Source: Pseudarthrobacter sp. ATCC 49987
Lineage (GTDB): Bacteria > Actinomycetota > Actinomycetes > Actinomycetales > Micrococcaceae
NCBI RefSeq assembly: GCF_009928425.1
Contig: NZ_JAABNS010000001.1
Span: 744,001 to 808,000, forward strand
Direction of reading: 5' to 3'
Length of the DNA: 64,000 nt
Made by a program: the position numbers and the translations under genes. The notes under the pieces were generated by a model. That model did no database searches. It was given only the letters and a program-made list of their open reading frames with translations, and was not told where the DNA came from. Within the stretch, counting starts at the first letter, position 1, and every line of letters begins with the position of its first letter. Of this stretch, positions 49,313 through 57,180 are shown in pieces.

Positions 49313-49735
49313 CTACGTCGATTGCGTGCCCCCCGAAGTGCTCGGGCCGGATCCACGGGGGCGTTTGAACTTTTCGGCCAACTGGCGGGCCTTGCCCTTG
49401 GCTTCTTGCTCGACCCGGGTTGCCAGTTCGTGCAGCTTGCGCAGCGGGCCAATGCCGCCGGCTTTCCCGCTATAGGACTCTTCGGCCGTTTCGACAAGGG
49501 GCACGACCCGCTCCTCGCCTGCGATGTTGACGACGAACGCGGAGTCGTCCGGATTAAGCGCGATGCTCACCGGAACGGCGTCCCCGGTGTCAGGATCGAT
49601 CGCTACAGCGTCGATCGCCAAGGCGACGTGGTCACCGTCCACGGCCTCGGTGATGGCAACCTCAGTAAGCGGCCCGGACACGACTGCCAGGACGAACTCC
49701 TCCTCGGCGGCTGACCGGCTCTTGTCATTGTTCAT
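49313..49735 (-). CDS. Hypothetical protein in the ychF-associated element
   Basis: A 140-residue protein not matching any family I know. Residues 10-85 look like a small beta-rich domain with many Val/Ala/Asp (FVLAVVSGPLTEVAITEAV; VPVSIALNPDDSAFVVNI). A helical, charged segment follows (LRKLHELATRVEQEAKGKARQLAEKF, here RVEQEAKGKARQLAEKF), then a Ser/Gly/Thr tail. The ATG has an AGGAGCC site nine bases upstream, so it is probably a real gene. Its upstream region is cut by the IS3 element 50 bp away, which may have removed its promoter. Confidence 0.55.
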   Translation of the reverse strand: MNNDKSRSAAEEEFVLAVVSGPLTEVAITEAVDGDHVALAIDAVAIDPDTGDAVPVSIALNPDDSAFVVNIAGEERVVPLVETAEESYSGKAGGIGPLRKLHELATRVEQEAKGKARQLAEKFKRPRGSGPSTSGGTQST

Positions 49736-49787
49736 GATCGGCTCCTAGGTTTTTTCTGACGGACTAAACGCTACGCCCCGGCCATTG

Positions 49788-49812
49788 GGGACTGCTGAAG
49801 GTTTAGTTGACA
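49788..49812 (+). repeat. Left terminal inverted repeat of the IS3 element
   Basis: Starts GGGACTGCTGAAGGTTT; differs from the right end at two bases (AG versus GA at positions 18-19). Preceded by target duplication TTG. Confidence 0.88.
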
Positions 49813-49830
49813 GCTGGGGTTGATAATTTC

Positions 49831-50709
49831 TTACGCGGCTGAGGCCGCGTTTTTTATTGTCTCAAACTCGATTGGTGTCAGCCGTCCGAGGGCACGTTGA
49901 CGGCGTTTGCGGTGGTAGCTGCGCTCGATCCAGGTCGTGATGGCCAGCCGGAGCTCGGCCCGGGTCTCCCATCGTTTCCGGTTCAGGACGTTCTTTTGCA
50001 GCAGGGAGAAGAACGATTCCATCGCTGCATTGTCACCGCATGCCCCTACCCGGCCCATCGATCCGTTCAGGCCGTAGGTGTTCAGGGCCAGGACGAACTT
50101 TCTGGATCTGAACTGGGACCCTCTGTCCGAGTGGACCACCGTGCCCGCCGGTTTCCTGAGGGCCACGGCGTGGTCCAGGGCGGCGACGGCCAGGGACGCT
50201 TTCATCCGCCCGTCCATCGAGTACCCGACGATCCGGTTTGAGTGAAGGTCCTTGATCGCGCACAGGTACAGCTTGCCCTCCCCGGTGTGGTGCTCGGTGA
50301 TGTCCGTGAGCCATTTCCGGTTCGGTGCCGTGGCGCTGAAGTCCCGTTCGACGAGGTCATCGTGGACCGGCGGGCCGGCCTTGAGCCCTGACCGGCGCCG
50401 GCGGTGGATCACCGAGAGGATGCCGTTCTCCGAGCACAGCCGCCAGATCCGGCGTTCACTGGCCCCAGGGCCGGGACCGGCGTTGATCTCATCGGCGATG
50501 AACCGGTATCCGAAGGCAGGATCGTCCCGGTGGTGATCGATGGCGGCGTTGATCAGATGCGCTTCTTCCCAGTCCCGGGCCGGGACGGGATTGGCGGCCC
50601 ACTGGTAGTAGGCCTGTCTGGAGAAATTCAGTACCCGGCAGGACACTGCCACGGGAACCCGGATCGGGGCGTCCCTGGCAGCCAGCTCGCGGACCAGCGG
50701 GTACATCAT
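49831..50709 (-). CDS. IS3-family transposase OrfB (DDE catalytic part)
   Basis: A 292-residue integrase-core transposase. The DD(35)E triad is complete: Asp136 (WLTDITEH), Asp195 (VVHSDRGSQF) and Glu231 (NAAMESFFSLLQ), with the correct 35-residue spacing. An HTH_21-like segment (FGYRFIADEI) precedes the core. The ATG start overlaps the orfA stop (ATGA). In IS3 elements the active enzyme is the OrfAB fusion made by -1 frameshifting; the A7 slippery run at the junction fits. Confidence 0.92.
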   Translation of the reverse strand: MMYPLVRELAARDAPIRVPVAVSCRVLNFSRQAYYQWAANPVPARDWEEAHLINAAIDHHRDDPAFGYRFIADEINAGPGPGASERRIWRLCSENGILSVIHRRRRSGLKAGPPVHDDLVERDFSATAPNRKWLTDITEHHTGEGKLYLCAIKDLHSNRIVGYSMDGRMKASLAVAALDHAVALRKPAGTVVHSDRGSQFRSRKFVLALNTYGLNGSMGRVGACGDNAAMESFFSLLQKNVLNRKRWETRAELRLAITTWIERSYHRKRRQRALGRLTPIEFETIKNAASAA

Positions 50710-50993
50710 TTTTTTGGGTTGATGTCCCGGGACAAGTAGGCCACGGCACGGCGCATGACTTCGGCTTCCTGTTCCAGGAGCCGGATGCGTTTGTTGGCCT
50801 CCCGCAACTTCGCGGCGTCATCGGACACCGCCCCGGACTTCACGCCGTCTTCTCTGTCGGCGATCTTCATCCAGCGGTGCAGGGCAGCGGGCGAGACACC
50901 GAAGTCCTTGGCGATCTGGATGATGGGCGCTTCGCCCTTGCGGGCAACCGCGACGACATCGCGGCGGAATTCTTCGGGAAAGGCTTTGGGCAT
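50706..50993 (-). CDS. IS3-family transposase OrfA (helix-turn-helix)
   Basis: A 95-residue OrfA: an N-terminal helix-turn-helix (FPEEFRRDVVAVARKGEAPIIQIAKDFGVSPAALHRWM, seen as IIQIAKDFGVSPAALHRWM) that binds the inverted repeats, and a leucine-zipper-like helix (AAKLREANKRIRLLEQEAEVM, visible as RIRLLEQEAEVMRRAVAYL). It ends NPKK at an A7 run where the ribosome can shift by -1 into orfB. Confidence 0.92.
   Translation of the reverse strand: MPKAFPEEFRRDVVAVARKGEAPIIQIAKDFGVSPAALHRWMKIADREDGVKSGAVSDDAAKLREANKRIRLLEQEAEVMRRAVAYLSRDINPKK
50709..50715 (-). promoter_or_regulatory. Programmed -1 frameshift site (A7) in the IS3 element
   Basis: Seven T on the plus strand, A7 on the coding strand, directly before the overlapping stop of orfA and start of orfB (AAAAAAATGATG). 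Typical slippery heptamer A AAA AAA of IS3 elements. Confidence 0.8.
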
Positions 50994-51039
50994 GATGAAC
51001 ATCCTTCCACCCGCAAGGATCAAATCCTCACAGGCAAAG

Positions 51040-51064
51040 TGTCAATCAAACCTTCAGCAGTCCC
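51040..51064 (-). repeat. Right terminal inverted repeat of the IS3 element
   Basis: On the minus strand it begins GGGACTGCTGAAGGTTT like the left end; followed on the plus strand by the second TTG of the target duplication. Confidence 0.88.
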
Positions 51065-51067
51065 TTG

Positions 51068-51471
51068 GCTTGGCTACGGGCCGATCTTTCATCCCGCACC
51101 GGACGCGCCAGCCTCGCCGATCCGGAGCCCGCCGCGGACCGCACTCCGGCCCTGCTGGCCTCGGTCAGCGCCTGGGCGCAGCGGCAGAAAGTGTCTCCGG
51201 GACGCGTGTCCGGGCGGGTCTTCTCCGGGCAACGATCGAAGTGCCGACGCATCCGGGAGTCACTGCAGCTAGGGACCAGATAATAGGGAACGACCGGCAG
51301 GACCTCTACCGAGACCGACGCGACTCGAATCTTGATGAAGTCCTGGAGGCGTCGAACCAAGTGCTGGCAAGTCTGATTGAAGCCCTACCGGATGCACGGT
51401 CACAATTCGACGAACCTCGTGGGGGGCGAACAGAAGGCTAGCCACTCGAAGACCTACCGACGTTAATTCGT
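51068..51471. other. Element sequence without a firm gene; possible remnant ORF 51229-51441 (+)
   Basis: About 400 bp between the IS element and the ychF remnant. One plus-strand frame from about 51229 to the TAG at 51439 has protein-like composition in its last 70 codons (NLDEVLEASNQVLASLIEAL, then a charged RGGRTEG end) and might be the tail of an element-borne gene cut by the IS. No domain is recognised and no start is convincing. Confidence 0.25.
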
Positions 51472-51506
51472 GACGGAACGTGGTGGAGTTCCGGTTCAAC
51501 GTATGA
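51472..51506 (+). pseudogene. Orphan 3' end of ychF
   Basis: Codons 51480-51503 read VVEFRFNV and are followed by TGA, exactly the C-terminus of the ychF product 2.87 kb upstream, in GC-rich host-style codons. GACGG at 51472 matches the GACGG just upstream of the same codons in ychF, though one base is missing, so the frame is broken there. It is followed 40 bases later by a strong terminator. Interpreted as the displaced original end of ychF. Confidence 0.65.
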
Positions 51507-51547
51507 CGGCTTGGTAAATTCATCAAGTAATTAAGGATTAACTCGAG

Positions 51548-51575
51548 AAGCCCCGATTCCAGAATCGGGGCTTTT
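51548..51575 (+). terminator. Rho-independent terminator, probably the native ychF terminator
   Basis: GCCCCGATT (51550-51558) pairs with AATCGGGGC (51563-51571) around CCAG, followed by TTTT. It stands 41 bases after the orphan ychF stop and would terminate ychF if the insert were absent. Confidence 0.85.
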
Positions 51576-51831
51576 CCTGTGCCCGGGGACATTACCGCTG
51601 AGCATCCGGAACGTCAATACTCGGTGCGGAATTCTGCCGGTGGAAGCGTGTCAAATGTTGCAGCTCGGTAACGAACTTTACAGCTGGTCAACTTTCCGCG
51701 CGTGCGGCTGATTTTGGGGTTTACGCTTCATCCCATGTGAGACGGGCCACACTGCCGCTGGGGGAGTGTGGACGTCTGCCCGGTGCCTACGGGCCTCGGT
51801 CTCAACCACACCACAGAAACAAGGAGGCGGA
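51576..51831 (+). promoter_or_regulatory. Upstream region and structured leader of the first peptide-transport operon
   Basis: A 256-bp gap. CCACACT (51747-51753) and AGTGTGG (51765-51771) form a leader hairpin. TACGCT at about 51722 is a possible -10. An AAGGAGG ribosome site precedes the ATG at 51832. The sequence AGGAGGCGGAATGCG at the start is shared exactly with the second binding-protein gene at 59262. Confidence 0.4.
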
Positions 51832-53613
51832 ATGCGCTTCGGTCGTATTTCCAAAGCAGTGGGCGTGGCAGCAGCAGCTGCCCTGGCCCTCAGCGCCTGC
51901 GCAGGCAACAGCGGCGGGACAACCCCGACCACTGCTGCGGCAGCAAGCAAATCAGGCGGATCTGCCACAGTCGTGGAGGTGAACGCCTTCAACACGTTCA
52001 ACCCCAACACGGCTGACGGCAACACAGACATCAACTCCAAGATCAGCTACGCCACCCACTCGGGCTTCTTCTACATCGACAACAAGCTGAACGTTGTCCG
52101 CAACGAGAAGTTCGGCAAGATGGAGAAGAGCTCGGACGATCCGCTGACCGTCAAGTACACCATCAATGACGGAGTGAAGTGGTCAGACGGCACGCCCGTC
52201 ACGACAGCTGACCTCCTGCTGCAGTGGGCCGCCTTCTCCGGGTACTACAACGACGCCGATTCGGAAGCCAAGACCGGAACGTCCTACTTCTCGTACGCCG
52301 GCGATCCCACCGGCATCGCCCTGACGGACTTCCCGGAGCTCAGCGCCGACGGCAAGTCCATGACGATCAAGTACTCCAAGCCCTTTGCCGACTGGGAAAT
52401 CGCGCTCGGCGGCCCCGGCATCGACATCCCCGCCCACGTCCTGGCCAAGAAGGCAGGCCTGGCGGACGCCAAGGCGTTCGTCGACCTGCTCAAGAACACG
52501 CCGCGCGGCGACTCCAAGGCCCCCAAGGCCGCCAACGCGCAACTCCAGGCCATGGCCGAGCTGTGGAACACCGGGTTTGACTCCAAGACCCTGCCGGCGG
52601 ACCCGAGCCTTTACCTCTCCAACGGCCCCTACATCGTCAAGGGCGTCAACCAGGACCAGTCCCTGACCATGGTCAAGAACAAGGACTACAACTGGGGTCC
52701 GGAGGCCAAGCTCGACGAAATCACCGTCCGCTACATTGGCGATTCCGCAGCCCAGGTCCAGGCCCTGAAGAACGGCGAGGCAGACATCATCGCCCCGCAG
52801 GCCTCCGCCGACACGGTGGAGCAGCTTAAGACGCTGGCAAGCCAGGGCGTCACGGTCGAGGTCGGCAACCAGCTCTCCTACGACCACATCGACCTGAACT
52901 ACAGTGGTCCGTTTGCGGAGAAGAACGTCCGCGAGGCGTTCATGAAGTCGGTCCCGCGCAAGGACATCGTCGACAAGATCGTCAAGAAGCTCGATCCGAA
53001 GGCTGCACCGCTCGATTCCCAGCTGTTCGTGCCGGACCAGGCCCCCTACGCCGATTCCGTCAAGAACAACGGTTCCTCGGCCTACCAGGACGTGGACATT
53101 GAAGGCGCCAAGAAGCTCCTGAACGGTGCCACTCCCGAAGTCCGCATCATGTACAACAAGGACAACCCCAACCGCGTTGACGCCTACTCGCTGATCCGCG
53201 AATCCGCCACCAAGGCCGGCTTCAAGATCGTCGACGGCGGCCTCGGCAAGTCTGACTGGGGCAAGGCCCTTGGCGATGGCTCCTACGATGCCACCATCTT
53301 CGGCTGGATCAACTCGGGTGTTGGCGTCTCCGGCGTACCGCAGATCTTCAAGTCGGGCAACGATTCCAACTTCAACCTGTTCACCGATCCTGAAGCCGAC
53401 AAGCTGATGGACGAACTGATTGTCACCACGGACAAGTCCAAGCAGGACGCCCTCCTCACCCAGATCGACAAGAAGATCTGGGCTTCCGCCTACGGCCTTC
53501 CGCTGTTCCAGGCAGTCGGTGTCGACGCGTACAGCGACCGCATCACCGGCGTGAAGTACATGCCGAACCAGACCGGTGTCTGGTGGAACTTCTGGGAGTG
53601 GGCTCAGAAGTAG
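51832..53613 (+). CDS. Peptide/nickel-type ABC transporter substrate-binding lipoprotein (operon 1)
   Basis: A 593-residue SBP_bac_5 (DppA/OppA-type) lipoprotein. The signal peptide has basic residues MRFGRISK and the lipobox LALSACAG with Cys23. The mature domain contains VKYTINDGVKWSDGTPVTTADLLLQW (as YTINDGVKWSDGTPVTTADL), the family hallmark, and later YDHIDLNYSGPFAEKNVREAFM (as NYSGPFAEKNVREAF). It binds oligopeptides or similar solutes outside the membrane. A strong AAGGAGG site precedes the ATG. A hairpin terminator separates it from the permease, so it is likely overexpressed relative to the rest. Confidence 0.9.
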   Translation: MRFGRISKAVGVAAAAALALSACAGNSGGTTPTTAAAASKSGGSATVVEVNAFNTFNPNTADGNTDINSKISYATHSGFFYIDNKLNVVRNEKFGKMEKSSDDPLTVKYTINDGVKWSDGTPVTTADLLLQWAAFSGYYNDADSEAKTGTSYFSYAGDPTGIALTDFPELSADGKSMTIKYSKPFADWEIALGGPGIDIPAHVLAKKAGLADAKAFVDLLKNTPRGDSKAPKAANAQLQAMAELWNTGFDSKTLPADPSLYLSNGPYIVKGVNQDQSLTMVKNKDYNWGPEAKLDEITVRYIGDSAAQVQALKNGEADIIAPQASADTVEQLKTLASQGVTVEVGNQLSYDHIDLNYSGPFAEKNVREAFMKSVPRKDIVDKIVKKLDPKAAPLDSQLFVPDQAPYADSVKNNGSSAYQDVDIEGAKKLLNGATPEVRIMYNKDNPNRVDAYSLIRESATKAGFKIVDGGLGKSDWGKALGDGSYDATIFGWINSGVGVSGVPQIFKSGNDSNFNLFTDPEADKLMDELIVTTDKSKQDALLTQIDKKIWASAYGLPLFQAVGVDAYSDRITGVKYMPNQTGVWWNFWEWAQK

Positions 53614-53641
53614 CCGACGACCGCACGTAGCATTTGCCAGC

Positions 53642-53682
53642 AAAGGCGTCGGGACCAAGACACGATCGGTCCCGACGCCTTT
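53642..53682 (+). terminator. Intercistronic terminator-like hairpin after the first binding-protein gene
   Basis: AAAGGCGTCGGGACC pairs perfectly with GGTCCCGACGCCTTT (15 bp) around an 11-base loop, followed by CT. Leaky termination here would lower permease expression relative to the binding protein. Confidence 0.85.
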
Positions 53683-53796
53683 CTGGCGACACCCCCTGAC
53701 GATGCATTGGCCCCCGCCGCACTATCTGCGGGAACAGGCCAGACTCCGCGACCGGTCCGGGCAATCCCTGGGCCCGAATACCGAGGTTCGATTCCA

Positions 53797-55338
53797 ATGG
53801 TGACCTACATAGTCCGGCGGCTGATTACCGCCGCACTCATCCTTCTCGGCGCGTCTTTCCTGGTGTATCTCCTGACAGCGGCGTCGGGGGATCCGCTTGA
53901 GGAATTCCGCGCCAGCAGCGCGCCGAACAAACAGCAGCTGATCGACGCGCGGACCGAACTCCTGCAGCTGGACACTCCCGCCCCGCTGCGGTACTTCAAA
54001 TGGCTCGGCGGTGCGGCGCAATGCCTCATCCCCTTCGCGAACTCCTGCGATCTCGGCAAGAACATCGCGGGCCAGCCCATCACTGATGCCCTGGGGCACG
54101 CGCTGATCCAGACCCTGACACTCGTCACCGGCGCCACCATCCTGGCCATCCTGATTGGCATCACGCTGGGCATCGTCACAGCCCTGCGCCAGTACAGCAC
54201 CCTGGATTACGGCGTGACGTTCATGGCGTTCCTGTTCTTTTCCCTTCCGATCTTCTGGGTCGCCGTCCTGCTCAAGGAATTCGGCGCGATCGGCTTCAAT
54301 GACTTCCTCCGGAATCCCGATGTGCCGATGGCCAGCGCGCTGGCAATCGGCGCCCTGGCCGGAGTGATCACGGCGGTAGCCGCAGGCGGCGCAATGGGGC
54401 GCCGGCTGCTCACCGGCGGCGTGGCCTTCCTGTTCGTGAGTGCCGTGCTGATGTACTTCTCCGCCACCGAGTGGTTCAAGAACCCCGGGCTTGGCCCCGT
54501 TGTCATCGCCATCGCGGGCGTCGGCATCGCGTTCGCCGTCACGCTGCTCTCGGCCGGCCTGAAAAACCGCAAGGCGCTGCAGTCCGCCCTGATCGCCGTC
54601 GGCGTTGGACTGGTTGTCTACTTCGTGATCCAGCCTCTGCTGGACGAGGCCACGTTCCTGATGATCGTGCTGCTCGCCGTGGCGGCGGTGCTGGTCGGCA
54701 TGGGGATCGGATTCCTGATGGGTGGCTACGACCGCGGCCAGTCGATGCGCGCGGCCGCATTGACCTCGTTCCTGGTGGGATTCCTGATCCTGCTGGACCG
54801 CTACATGCAGGCGTGGCCCAGCTACTTCAACAACAGCCGGGTCCGCGGACGCCCCATCGCCACCATCGGCGCCAGCACCCCGAACATCGAAGGTGACTTC
54901 TGGATCCTCAGCCTGGACTCCTTCACCCACCTGATCCTCCCCACCCTGGCGCTGATCCTGATTTCGCTGGCCGGCTACACACGCTTCACCCGCGCATCGA
55001 TGCTGGAAATCATGAACATGGACTACATCCGGACCGCCCGGGCCAAGGGGCTTTCGGAGCGGACCGTCGTCATGCGCCACGCCTTCCGGAACGCGCTGAT
55101 CCCGATCGCCACCATTGTGGCGTTCGACATCGGCGGCCTGATCGGCGGCGCCGTCATCACCGAGTCGGTCTTCTCCGTCCGGGGGATGGGGTTCCTCTTC
55201 CTCGACGGCATCCAGCACATCGACCCCAACCCCGTCATGGGCGTCTTCATCTGCGTGGCCATCACGGCCATGGTTTTCAACCTCATTGCGGACCTTGCGT
55301 ACTCCGCACTTGATCCACGGGTAAGGGTAAAAGCATGA
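53797..55338 (+). CDS. Peptide ABC transporter permease, DppB-type with extra membrane insert (operon 1)
   Basis: A 513-residue permease, about 170-200 residues longer than usual DppB/OppB proteins (310-340). The N-terminal helix (VTYIVRRLITAALILLGASFLVYLL, as IVRRLITAALILLGASFLVYL) and the C-terminal BPD_transp_1 core with the EAA loop RTARAKGLSERTVVMRHAFRNALIP (as ARAKGLSERTVVMRHAFRN) are typical. Between the fourth core helix and the EAA region lie about four extra hydrophobic segments (residues ~185-330: SALAIGALAGVITAVAAGG, GGVAFLFVSAVLMYF, VVIAIAGVGIAFAVTLLS, FLMIVLLAVAAVLVGMGIGF). The start is ATG 53797 (GAGG ten bases upstream); the adjacent GTG is possible. It overlaps the next gene by four bases. 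Confidence 0.85.
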   Translation: MVTYIVRRLITAALILLGASFLVYLLTAASGDPLEEFRASSAPNKQQLIDARTELLQLDTPAPLRYFKWLGGAAQCLIPFANSCDLGKNIAGQPITDALGHALIQTLTLVTGATILAILIGITLGIVTALRQYSTLDYGVTFMAFLFFSLPIFWVAVLLKEFGAIGFNDFLRNPDVPMASALAIGALAGVITAVAAGGAMGRRLLTGGVAFLFVSAVLMYFSATEWFKNPGLGPVVIAIAGVGIAFAVTLLSAGLKNRKALQSALIAVGVGLVVYFVIQPLLDEATFLMIVLLAVAAVLVGMGIGFLMGGYDRGQSMRAAALTSFLVGFLILLDRYMQAWPSYFNNSRVRGRPIATIGASTPNIEGDFWILSLDSFTHLILPTLALILISLAGYTRFTRASMLEIMNMDYIRTARAKGLSERTVVMRHAFRNALIPIATIVAFDIGGLIGGAVITESVFSVRGMGFLFLDGIQHIDPNPVMGVFICVAITAMVFNLIADLAYSALDPRVRVKA

Positions 55339-56432
55339 GCCAGCCAAGTCAGCAGGATGAAATCATGGCCGAAGACGCCGGTGTGGGCCGCGCGGACGCC
55401 GCCGGAATCGAACCCATCCTCGAGGCCAAGGGCCTCAGCCAGGGCCAGATTGTCCGCAAGCGGTTCCTCGGCCACTCCGGCGCGATCATCGGGCTCGTGG
55501 TCTTCGCCATCATCTTCATCGTGGCCTTCACCTCCGTTGGGTATGCGGGCATCCCCGGCTGGTGGAAGTACAGCCACGAAGACGTGTCTCCGCTGGTCAA
55601 CGACGGCGCGCCCACCGCGTCCTTCTTCCCGCCGGCATGGGGGGAGCACCCGTTCGGCCAGGACCGGATCGGCCGCGACCTCTTCGCCATGACCATGCGC
55701 GGGGCCCAGCAGTCGATCACCATCATGATCGTGATCGGCCTCATCGCCGGCCTGATCGGCGTCATCGTCGGCGCGCTGTCCGGCTATTTCCGCGGCTGGA
55801 CCGAGGCGATCCTGATGCGCCTCACGGACGTCATCATCATCATTCCGGCCCTGCTGCTTGCGGCCGTGATGGCACAGCTGGCCGGACGGCGGGATGAAGG
55901 AAGCTGGTTTGCCTCCTTCGCCAGCAACAACGGCGTCCTTGCGATCGGGATCTTCCTTGGCCTGATCAGCTGGGTGGGGCTGGCACGCCTGATGCGCGGT
56001 GAGTTCCTGTCCCTGCGCGAACGTGAGTTCGTCGATGCGGCAAGGATCTCCGGGGCCAGCAACGGACGCATCATTTTCAAACACATCCTGCCCAACGCCA
56101 TCGGCGTGCTGATCGTTAACGTCACCCTGACCATGTCGGCGGCCATCCTCACCGAGACAGCCCTGAGTTACCTTGGCGTCGGCGTCAAGGCGCCGGACAC
56201 CTCGCTGGGGCTGCTCATCTCGCAGAACCAGGCCGCCTTCGCGACCCGGCCGTGGCTCTTTTGGTTCCCGGGCCTGTTCATCGTGCTGATCTGCCTGAGC
56301 ATCAACTTCATCGGCGACGGCCTGCGGGATGCGTTCGATCCGCGGCAGAAAAAGTTCAATGCCAAGAAGGCTGCGGAAACCGAAGCGGATCCGGCTCCGG
56401 TCACTGCCTTCAACGAACTCAAGGACACGTAG
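55335..56432 (+). CDS. Peptide ABC transporter permease, DppC-type (operon 1)
   Basis: A 365-residue permease with an N-terminal cytoplasmic stretch, a first helix (GAIIGLVVFAIIFIVAFTSV), an extracytoplasmic domain with HPFGQDRIGRDLFAMTMRGAQQS (as FGQDRIGRDLFAMTMRGAQQ, the DppC signature), and the EAA loop VDAARISGASNGRIIFKHILPNAIG (as AARISGASNGRIIFKHILPN). The ATG overlaps the stop of the previous permease (ATGA). The minus-strand PH-domain gene follows, interrupting the operon. Confidence 0.9.
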   Translation: MSQPSQQDEIMAEDAGVGRADAAGIEPILEAKGLSQGQIVRKRFLGHSGAIIGLVVFAIIFIVAFTSVGYAGIPGWWKYSHEDVSPLVNDGAPTASFFPPAWGEHPFGQDRIGRDLFAMTMRGAQQSITIMIVIGLIAGLIGVIVGALSGYFRGWTEAILMRLTDVIIIIPALLLAAVMAQLAGRRDEGSWFASFASNNGVLAIGIFLGLISWVGLARLMRGEFLSLREREFVDAARISGASNGRIIFKHILPNAIGVLIVNVTLTMSAAILTETALSYLGVGVKAPDTSLGLLISQNQAAFATRPWLFWFPGLFIVLICLSINFIGDGLRDAFDPRQKKFNAKKAAETEADPAPVTAFNELKDT

Positions 56433-56471
56433 ATGACGGTCCGGTTCCGTGCCGCCCGGCCGGGCCGCCGC

Positions 56472-57101
56472 CTACTGGACGGCGACGGCCCAGTAGCTGG
56501 CCGCCAGAAGCAGTATGTCAACGGTTATTGCCGCCCAGCGGTACGTCACGGTCGCCCGGGTGGAGGCGGCGTCGCCGGCCGAAAGCCGGCCGTTCTCCAC
56601 CAGCTCATCCCAGCGCTCCCGCACGAGACGGGCGGCCTGGCCGGAGTCCGTGGATTTGAGATCTCCGGGCCGCACGGACCGGCCGGGACCGTAGGTTGTT
56701 GCCGGAAGTCCCTGGAGGTCTTCCGGACGGGCATTGCGGCCGCCCCAGATCCCGGGCGCCGGTGCGGCCCAGGACGTGTAGCTCTTCTCGGCGGTGACCA
56801 GCGTCAGCGCGAAACGCGTATCGACATGCACCAGGGCCGCCCAGGGAACGGCGATGGACCGGAACGGATTTTCCAGGCTGATCCCGACGTCATGCACCAC
56901 GACGGCGGGCATCCAGAACAGCTGCCAGCCGAGGAACGCGACCAGCACCAGCGGGGCGATGCCGGTCAGGGCCCCGGGACCTGCGGAGACCGCGGTCACC
57001 ACGATGCCGAAAGCCGCCACCGCCCAGGACAGCCACGCGAACCACTTGTTCGTGCGGGCTTTGAAGATTTCATCGGTACCGGCATGTGGCGCAGAGCTCA
57101 T
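56472..57101 (-). CDS. PH-domain-like membrane protein, unknown function
   Basis: A 209-residue protein on the opposite strand inside the peptide-transport operon. Two transmembrane helices near the N-terminus (about 20-38 and 43-65: WFAWLSWAVAAFGIVVTAV; IAPLVLVAFLGWQLFW) are followed by a beta-rich region (DVGISLENPFRSIAVPWAALVHVDTRFALTLVT, as SLENPFRSIAVPWAAL) like bacterial PH domains, a charged segment and a final helix (WAAITVDILLLAASYWAVAV). Many actinobacterial PH-domain proteins share this layout; function is unknown. Start ATG 57101, with an AT-rich GAATTATT box 7-14 bases upstream. Confidence 0.7.
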   Translation of the reverse strand: MSSAPHAGTDEIFKARTNKWFAWLSWAVAAFGIVVTAVSAGPGALTGIAPLVLVAFLGWQLFWMPAVVVHDVGISLENPFRSIAVPWAALVHVDTRFALTLVTAEKSYTSWAAPAPGIWGGRNARPEDLQGLPATTYGPGRSVRPGDLKSTDSGQAARLVRERWDELVENGRLSAGDAASTRATVTYRWAAITVDILLLAASYWAVAVQ

Positions 57102-57180
57102 GCCCCCAATAATTCAGTATTCCGAGCCACAGCACTAATTCCCGGTGAACCGGCGGCTCGGGTGGAAGGAAGGCCTCATC

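Larger units (their letters stand above)
49788..51064 (-). mobile_element. Complete IS3-family insertion sequence (1277 bp)
   Basis: Terminal inverted repeats of 25 bp (49788-49812 and 51040-51064) agree at 23 positions and begin GGGACTGCTGAAGGTTT on both ends. TTG lies directly outside each end (49785-49787 and 51065-51067), a 3-bp target duplication as made by IS3 elements. Two overlapping ORFs (orfA, orfB) with an A7 frameshift site fill the interior on the minus strand. Intact ends, duplication and ORFs indicate a recent, possibly active insertion inside the older remnant. Confidence 0.9.
48612..51506. mobile_element. Remnant of an element integrated into the 3' end of ychF (putative)
   Basis: Left boundary: the final codons of ychF, recoded and AT-rich. 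Right boundary: residual codons for VVEFRFNV plus TGA in host-like codons (51480-51506), followed by a strong terminator that looks like the native ychF end. Seven of the eight sense codons differ between the copies, yet the amino acids are identical. Between the boundaries lie a short AlkB-like fragment, a hypothetical gene and a later IS3-family insertion; no integrase gene survives. Only short words are shared at the two junctions (GACGG before both copies; GAGTTCCGG at 48644 and 51486), so the exact crossover cannot be fixed. Boundaries are approximate and the mobile origin is inference. Confidence 0.55.

Noticed and set aside
48644..51494. GAGTTCCGG repeated at 48644-48652 and 51486-51494 as an attachment core
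   Set aside because: The 9-bp word occurs after the ychF stop on the left but within the codons on the right. A single crossover in it would not produce the observed arrangement, so it may be coincidence.
53702..53803. Short ORF between the first binding-protein gene and its permease
   Set aside because: No ribosome site, overlaps the permease start in another frame, and the translated sequence has no recognisable feature.
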